Shown: positions 58,801 to 64,000 of the stretch, in pieces
Numbering within the stretch: position 1 is the stretch's first letter
How the letters are laid out: each line of letters opens with the position of its first letter
DNA from: Pelodera strongyloides
Lineage: Eukaryota; Nematoda; Chromadorea; Rhabditida; Rhabditidae
Assembly (NCBI GenBank): GCA_036852015.1
Contig: JAANDG010000027.1
Location: 248,001-312,000 of the forward strand
DNA length: 64,000 nucleotides
Reading direction: 5' to 3'
Notes under the pieces: model-generated
Seen by the model: only the letters and a program-made list of their open reading frames with translations
Told to the model about the DNA's origin: nothing
Databases searched by the model: none
Translations under genes and position numbers: made by a program

Positions 58801-59226
58801 AAAAGATGATGGCTACACTGTGTATATTTGAATATCTATACATACCACAGAATACATTATTAGATTGGCTAGCGGCGGGGCGGCAGCTAGCTGATTCTAC
58901 TGCCCACCAGTTTCATGACAATTTGCAAAACGAAACTTATTGGTTGTTTCCCTTGATCAAACAAAAGGTTGTTTATTGGAGCTTCCTTGTTTTGAATAAA
59001 TGTAATGGTGTGTTAAAGACATTCATAATTCTCATGAAGAATATTATTACAGTAATATTCAGCACTAATTTATTCAAATTTTCAGCACTAATTTATTCAA
59101 ATTTTCAGCACTAATTTATTCAAATTTTCAGCACTAATTTATTCAAATTTTCAGCACTAATTTATTCAAATTTTCAGCACTAATTTATTCATAATAACTT
59201 ACGAAGTTGGTCTCATAGGCGGCCAT
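52932..59226 (-). CDS. lec-1: Tandem-repeat galectin, LEC-1-like, complete
   Basis: Beta-galactoside-binding lectin with two carbohydrate-recognition domains. Such galectins lack a signal peptide and act in the cytosol or after unconventional export. Eight exons keep one frame (279 residues, the length of C. elegans LEC-1): 59203-59226, 58198-58286, 56678-56765, 56302-56433, 54743-54850, 54283-54444, 53776-53898, 52932-53045. The first exon codes MAAYETNF, followed by PVPYRSKL, a typical nematode galectin start. Domain 1 has H58, R62, N71, W78 and EER (81-83), with Ser60 where the canonical motif has Asn. Domain 2 has the full signature HFNPR (193-197), N206, W213 and EER (216-218). A PVPYESGL linker starts domain 2 at residue 148. 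The domains are cut by introns at similar places, as expected from an ancient duplication. Coding sequence has many C-ending codons, suggesting strong expression. Confidence 0.96.
53345..53656. repeat. GC-rich long foldback (galectin intron 7)
   Basis: The left arm AAACTTGGCGACATCGCCGC plus CAAAAATGAGGGTCCGCCAC is answered exactly at 53610-53656 in reverse. Arms of about 66 bp differ at a few bases. The interior is rich in GGCGCAC and CTACGGCGG. Related to 43640-43860. Confidence 0.9.
53677..53752. mobile_element. Partial MITE family B (galectin intron 7)
   Basis: TGGTTTTTGAAACGCG and ATGTTACATCACTTTAA mark a short diverged copy. It ends about 20 bp from the donor of the exon at 53776. Confidence 0.55.
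55413..55496. repeat. GA microsatellite (galectin intron 4)
   Basis: GA array with GGGAGAG interruptions. The Leu/Ser-rich frames on the other strand are artefacts. Confidence 0.9.
55754..55830. repeat. GA microsatellite (galectin intron 4)
   Basis: Second GA array in the same intron, interrupted by GCGAGGGAG. Confidence 0.9.
56091..56274. mobile_element. MITE family A (galectin intron 4)
   Basis: TAAAGCGAGATACCGGTCGG is answered by CCGGCCGGTATTTCGCTTTA. The left flank is C, not T, so the duplicated target is TA rather than TTAA. It lies 28 bp from the donor of the exon at 56302. Confidence 0.92.
56823..56941. mobile_element. MITE family B (galectin intron 2)
   Basis: TTTAAAGGGGCATGATGTGTGG is answered by AACCACATGTCATACCACTTTAA. 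Confidence 0.85.
57271..57427. mobile_element. MITE family B (galectin intron 2)
   Basis: TTTAAAGCGATATAACGGCTGG is answered by AACCAGACTTATGTACCACTTT, with TTATATGCAAATGATTAC in the core. Confidence 0.82.
57657..57816. mobile_element. MITE family A (galectin intron 2)
   Basis: TTAAAGCGAAATACCGGTCGG is answered by CCGGCCGGTATTTCACTTTAA, with a core slightly shorter than in other copies. Confidence 0.9.
59058..59192 (+). repeat. 23-bp minisatellite, about six copies (galectin intron 1)
   Basis: TTCAGCACTAATTTATTCAA plus ATT repeats at 59058, 59081 and onward at 23-bp steps. It ends about 10 bp from the donor of exon 1. On the plus strand every unit contains a TTTTCAG acceptor-like motif, but the gene is read from the other strand. 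Confidence 0.92.
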
Positions 59227-59262
59227 GATCGATGTTTTTGTGGCTAGATTTACCTGCAAAGA
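59227..59262 (-). promoter_or_regulatory. Probable trans-splice acceptor of the galectin gene
   Basis: On the minus strand TTTTCTTTGCAG ends at 59254, leaving a 27-base leader before the ATG (59226-59224). The pyrimidine-rich tract and short leader suit spliced-leader addition. Confidence 0.55.
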
Positions 59263-59436
59263 AAAATAAAAAAATAAATAAAAAATAGAGAATTCCGTGA
59301 CCGCAAAATAATTTCACGCGCAATACACATATAAAAATCTAACAATAAGCCAAATTGGGGTTTGACTGTAATCAATTAAAATTACGGTAGCCGAGGAAAT
59401 ATATCATGATAGGGAGTAAAAATAGCGACAGTTTAT

Positions 59437-59586
59437 GGGGGTTTCCAAGTATGGTGAAAAATTACAGTATTTTGGAACGATATGAGAATATTTTTTAAAT
59501 TTTTCATATTATATATGCAAGTTTCGTGCAGAAATACGGTAGTATTCACAGAATCACACCGAAATTTTGGAGTACTTGGAAACCCC
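59437..59586. mobile_element. Foldback element with GGGTTTCCAAGTA ends
   Basis: GGGGGTTTCCAAGTATGG is answered by AGTACTTGGAAACCCCAT. The interior matches 6196-6345 and 2080-2165. It lies about 180 bp upstream of the galectin acceptor and may sit in the promoter. Confidence 0.85.
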
Positions 59587-59686
59587 ATTACAGTTTGCAA
59601 CAATGTACATGAAAGCGCAAATGAAAAATTATTAGTGAATAAAGTAACTTTCGACCTGTCAAGTATTGTCGAGCAATTATTTCACA

Positions 59687-59813
59687 AGCCATATTCACCA
59701 CTCAATTCCCCATGGGGAATTTTCCGTCTTTTTCTCTGCGTGTCTCACATTAGAATGCTATTTTCAGTCCCCAGGGAGCATTTCCCAGAAGGAATGGGAG
59801 TGGTGAATATGGC
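59687..59813. mobile_element. Foldback element with GCCATATTCACCACTC ends
   Basis: GCCATATTCACCACTCAATTCC is answered by GGGAGTGGTGAATATGGCC, with CATTAGAATGCTATTTTCAG inside. Sister of 50140-50302. Confidence 0.85.
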
Positions 59814-60019
59814 CTCCAACAGTCAGCCGGGGAACTGTTTTGTTTGTTCTACTCAAAAAATTGTTGAAGGTCTATGATGTTTACTGTCTAGACAGCAACA
59901 AAATGTTTATTTGTTTTTTTTTTCATGATAAAACAGAAATTAAGCGTGTATCCTGTTTTGGCAATGCATAATAACATGGGGAATCTTGTTGATTATGAAT
60001 GTTCGCGACAGACTATAGA

Positions 60020-60189
60020 ACGAAATACCGGCCGGTTTTTGAAACGCATCGTGGGCAGCTGAATTCTTAAGTATTTATGCAAAGTTGCTCGAATTTAGCT
60101 CGATTTTTTACTCTAATTTGTGTTCATTTGCATAAGCTGCATGATAATGCTGGTGTACTCGATGTGTTTCAAAACCCGGCCGGTATTTG
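60020..60189. mobile_element. MITE family A
   Basis: ACGAAATACCGGCCGGTTTTTG is answered by CAAAACCCGGCCGGTATTTGA. Both extreme ends are slightly diverged. Confidence 0.9.
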
Positions 60190-60849
60190 AAAGTTGTATA
60201 AGTTGTATACCCGGATTTGCATTTAGTTTGTTGTAAGTCGGAAGACGTGAAAGAGTGGAAGAAAAAATGTTGCACTTGGCGGCGGAGTTCTCGCGCCTAT
60301 TTGGTCTGGTAGGAGCCAAACGAAAAAGTTAATTTACTCCCGAAAAGTGTATTTTTCATGTTAATTGGTTTGGCATGTGTTGTTTACGCATGCTGTTCAC
60401 TCAGAGTTTTGATATATTGTTCACTTTTTTCTCGATTACTTTTAATTAAACTCGCCTAACTAAAGAGAGAGATACACAACGTCCAGCCAAGCATTTTAAC
60501 ATGAAAACAATCAGAACAATAGCTAGAATAGAAATAAAACGGGTGTCCTATGCCGCCAGCCCGAAGGCCATTTCTAGAGCGCTTTAACCGAGACCTTGAC
60601 TGTTTTAGGCATGGGGGCTAGGGCGCGGGCGCGCGCTGGTAAATGCTAACGGAAAATCGCGAGCGCGCGCAGGAGCAATAGCGCGCCAGGGGAATAAATT
60701 CGTAAACATTTTTGGTGGGGCGTACAACAAGAGCGAAATTGATAGAACGAGGGGGGCAAACGACATATTTACCCGTGAAAAGAGGCGGGAGCTATCAGAG
60801 GGAGAGAAAGTAACTCCCGGGTACACATTGGGAGAGACAAGGGAGAGAC

Positions 60850-60990
60850 AAGGGAGAGAGAGAGAGAAACAGAGAAAAAGAGAGAGGTGTTGATTTGATA
60901 CTCACAAACAGAGTTTGTAAGGAGAGAGAGAGGGAAATACAGAGAGATAGAGAGAGAGAGGGGGGAGAGAGAGGGAGAGAGAAGCGCGTG
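60850..60990. repeat. GA microsatellite
   Basis: GA array with GGGAGAGACAA duplications at its start. The frame across it is not coding. Confidence 0.9.
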
Positions 60991-61467
60991 CGAGGACTTA
61001 TGTCGACGTTGTTTGCCGGAAATCTGAAACTGCGATTTAAAACGACGACCCGGGCAGCATTGATTACCCAGGTTGATTAAGTCAACAAACTAGTCTGCTA
61101 ATCACTGAGGGCAAGTAAAGTTTTTATGGAAATTTAAAGCAGACCACCACTCAGTAAACCTTGTAACTACGGCAACGTTTCGGTAAAAAAAGTTTCCATC
61201 GACAGTGGTTTAAAACTGGTTTCGGGGGATTTACAATATTTTATGCTGCGAAAAATAATAATCGTTATTTGTAAAATGGAAAGTGAGAGTGATTGGCATC
61301 GAGTTTGTGAAACCGGTTAATGAAAATACGCACTGCATTTCGTTATTGTAGAAAAATCCAAAAAGACGGTATAGAACGGAATTGGGGACATAGATCGTGC
61401 TGATTGTTAGACATAGAGTTAGAGTCATATGAAGAAAAGCTGATTTTGCTGTGCTATAGCATTAGGA

Positions 61468-61592
61468 AGTATTTATGCTAATTCACTCGAATTTAGCTCG
61501 ATTTTTTATTCTAATTCATGTTCATTTGCATAAGCTGCATAAGAATACTGGTGTACTCGATGTGTTTCAAAAACCGGCCAGTATTTTGCTGT
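61468..61592. mobile_element. MITE family A, left end missing
   Basis: The core from AAGTATTTATGCTAATTCAC to the right end CCGGCCAGTATTTTGCTGTG is present. The left 50 bp are absent. Confidence 0.85.
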
Positions 61593-61924
61593 GATACAAT
61601 TCTATTCACTCTACAACAACTAAAGCTATTCACAAACATATATATATAACTTGCTCACTAGTGCGTAGTAATTTGACAATTTTTGAAATATATACTGTGC
61701 TGTAAAATTGTGAAATAAACCAAAAAACGTTGTATTTTGTGAGATTATGTATAGCGATGGATTTTACTCATTGGCACCACGCCCGAAAAATCTCGATTTA
61801 ATGCGGCAATAGTTTGATGTACATAACCTGTTTTCGACGTATTACCAACCGCTGAACTGTAGATTTGAGAATTAAATTCATATCTCACAAAGAGCAACGC
61901 GAAACTCGGCTGACGCGCGGCGGA

Positions 61925-62170
61925 AAAGAGGGGTTAGCCCAGTCTTCGCCAGACTCTCGCCTGGTATGCCCAGAAAAAGGGCGACACACATGTCGGACGA
62001 AAATGTGAAATCTATGCAGAAACAGATAAAAAACAGGTGCGCGGCGCTTTCGCCCAAGCTTCGCTCAGATTTCGCGAAAGGATAGTCAGTGCACGCGCCT
62101 GGACGTGGCGAGAGTCCGGCGAAGATTGGGCGAAGTGTGCGGCGAACTCGCTTTTATTCGCTGCGCACCA
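61925..62170. repeat. GC-rich foldback element
   Basis: CCCAGTCTTCGCCAGACTCTCGCC is answered by GGCGAGAGTCCGGCGAAGATTGGGC. A related copy is at 39090-39400. Confidence 0.75.
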
Positions 62171-62199
62171 ACCGAGTTTCGTCAGTTAGCATTTTCGAT

Positions 62200-63290
62200 G
62201 ATACATTTCTGGGAAAAATATTTGTACATAAATGTTCTCACATCGACGTTCACACGGATAATAGGGAATGCGAATGCTTGGGTTTTATATAGTTGATTTA
62301 CATCTCTCATTTGCTTTATGTGACCAAATTTTTCATACATTCTACCGACTTTGAGTAAAAACGATCAAAGTTCAATCAAAGTATGACTATGGTCTACATG
62401 AGCATTTTGAATGAAAACCGATTGCCCCGTATCTATTTTCTAGTTTATTACCTCAAAAAAGGCAAATAAAACGAAATGGATTGGTAGTTGTCGATGTCAA
62501 TTTATATAGTCGTTTGCGTGAGTAAATAAAGGGCAATTTCACCTTTTCAAATGGGGATAGTTCAATTTTTTCGTATGTAAAAGTGAGTCACGCATTATAC
62601 TATTTTCAGTATACTGATTTCTCCTGTAAAAGGACGAAATTTGACATGGGTATAATTTTCCTTTAAAGTATTTTTGGGCACTGGTTTTGCACCAAGGTAA
62701 GGCGTGTTCAGCGTACCATGGTATCTACCATGGTCCATGGTACGATGGTACGATGGTACCGACCAGTTAGCTTATTTCTATTTCATTCACCCTTATATTC
62801 ATGATGAAACACTATCAGAGTCTCGATAAGACATTCTCTCATCTACTCACTTTCTCAAATAATAACCACACCCAAAAATATGCTTGCGCGCGAGATAGAC
62901 GAACCTAGGGAAATAAAATAAGACGCGAAAGAAGTGCGTGAAAACTGTGGTGGAGTGAAACTAATTGTAAGAAAAGGGATGATTATGAGTCTGCTGGCGT
63001 ACGTAATTATTACTATTATCATTTTCAGACATAGACCATACCATACCCATACCAGTCTTATCTAGCCTTATAGTAGACCTTATTAGTCTTCGTGTCGTAG
63101 AGCTTAGTCCATTAGATGTAAGAATACGTGCTAAATGTAGATTAGCTTACAAAAAAAACTGTGATCGCAGGCCCGCAGGCGAACATACGGCCCTACGGCT
63201 ATGCATTGGAAATATATGAGCGAGCTAATTTTAACAGCTCTAATTAATTGATGGTGACTAAGTTTAGCTCAATACAAAATGCATTTCGAA
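62200..63290. other. No gene seen
   Basis: AT-rich sequence without supported exons. A cluster of TACCATGG palindromic phrases lies at 62715-62760. Confidence 0.5.
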
Positions 63291-63297
63291 ATGGAGA

Positions 63298-63672
63298 ATT
63301 TAGAGAGAGCGAGAGAAAGAGAGGGAGAGAAAGAGAGCGAGAGAGAGAGAGAGAAAAGAGGAAATAGAAATAAACGTTTCTTGTAAACAAAATTCCGCGG
63401 ATTCCTTCTAGAAAAGAGTGCATGTTGATGATGAGTCATTGAATAAGTTGAGAATAGTTGGCTATTCCGCTGCCGGCATCACAGAGAAAGAAGGAGGGAT
63501 AGAGAGAGATCTATAAAAAAGAGAGGTGGAGAGAGAGAGAGGGAGAAAGAGATATCTATGAAAAGAGAGAGAATTGGAGAGAGAGAGAGGAAGAGAAAGA
63601 GGGAGAGAGAGAGAGAGATCCACGAAAATAGAGAGAAGGGGAGAGAGAGAGGAAGGGAAAGAGAGAGAGAAT
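63298..63672. repeat. GA-rich arrays
   Basis: GA arrays at 63303-63362 and 63480-63672. The second is built from repeats of AGAGAGAGAGGAAGAGAAAG type units. Confidence 0.9.
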
Positions 63673-63863
63673 ATATGTGACAACTCGGCTGTCCTCAGCT
63701 AGCATTGTAACGACCATAAACTTAGGGCCGCTGACCAAAAAATTGACAGAGTCCCCAGATGCTGAATCCCGATAACTGCACCACCAACTCCACAAAAAGA
63801 GGCAGCGAAAACAAAGAACTGAAATAAACAAAAAGAAACGAGAATAACTGGGGGATTTACTTA

Positions 63864-64000
63864 ATTTAAAGCGGTATGGTACGTGGTTTTGCAACCGTAT
63901 ACATACTGCACAACAATTCCCATGCATTATATGCACGTGCTCACATGTCCTTACCTCACATAATGGAAAACAATTGCACATGAAACAGAGTTACAGAATG
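63864..64000. mobile_element. MITE family B, cut by the window end
   Basis: Starts TTTAAAGCGGTATGGTACGTGG and continues with TTCCCATGCATTATATGC, as in the copy at 10156. The right end lies outside the window. Confidence 0.7.

Noticed and set aside
1..64000. CRISPR arrays, bacterial operons, riboswitches
   Set aside because: The window is clearly eukaryotic. No repeat-spacer array or prokaryotic gene organisation was seen.

Overview
The window is nuclear DNA from a nematode. The telomere-type hexamer TTAGGC/GCCTAA occurs as short internal arrays near 2.57 and 14.2 kb. Introns are AT-rich and end in TTTCAG or TTTAG, and such acceptors sit just upstream of several start codons, as expected for spliced-leader trans-splicing. 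The genes are nematode types: a tandem-repeat galectin like LEC-1, a serpentine chemoreceptor and a Cys-loop anion-channel subunit. Gene models were built by hand by joining reading frames across GT-AG introns and checking phase. No similarity search was possible.

Layout, left to right. At 4.2-4.7 kb (+) there is a small two-exon orphan gene. From 6.9 to 14.0 kb (-) a complete 15-exon ligand-gated ion channel of 520 residues resembles glutamate/glycine-gated chloride channels. From 14 to 23.5 kb I see no convincing gene, only MITEs, foldback elements, CT microsatellites and tRNA-derived repeats. From 23.6 to 29.0 kb (+) a complete seven-transmembrane chemoreceptor (322 residues, srg/srv-like) has one GC-AG intron and a C-terminal tail read from a foldback element. 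From 30.2 to 31.3 kb (+) lies a probable small membrane-protein gene. From 34.3 to 39.6 kb (+) a complete LanC-like protein (420 residues) lacks all three zinc-ligand positions of the family. Weaker exon candidates follow at 40.8-41.1 kb and 44.5-45.3 kb (+). From 46.3 to 51.5 kb (+) there is a complete 3'(2'),5'-bisphosphate nucleotidase of 346 residues, and from 52.9 to 59.3 kb (-) a complete galectin of 279 residues. Those two genes converge tail to tail. From 59.4 kb to the end there are only repeats.

The genes do not form a pathway or an obvious operon. What unites the window is heavy invasion by small non-autonomous elements. One MITE family has about 15 copies with termini like TAAAGCGAAATACCGG. 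A second has CACGTG-type termini. There are very long palindromes at 27.35-27.71 and 33.85-34.28 kb, GC-rich foldbacks, tRNA-derived SINEs and many CT/GA arrays. They fill introns, abut splice sites and in one case supply coding sequence.
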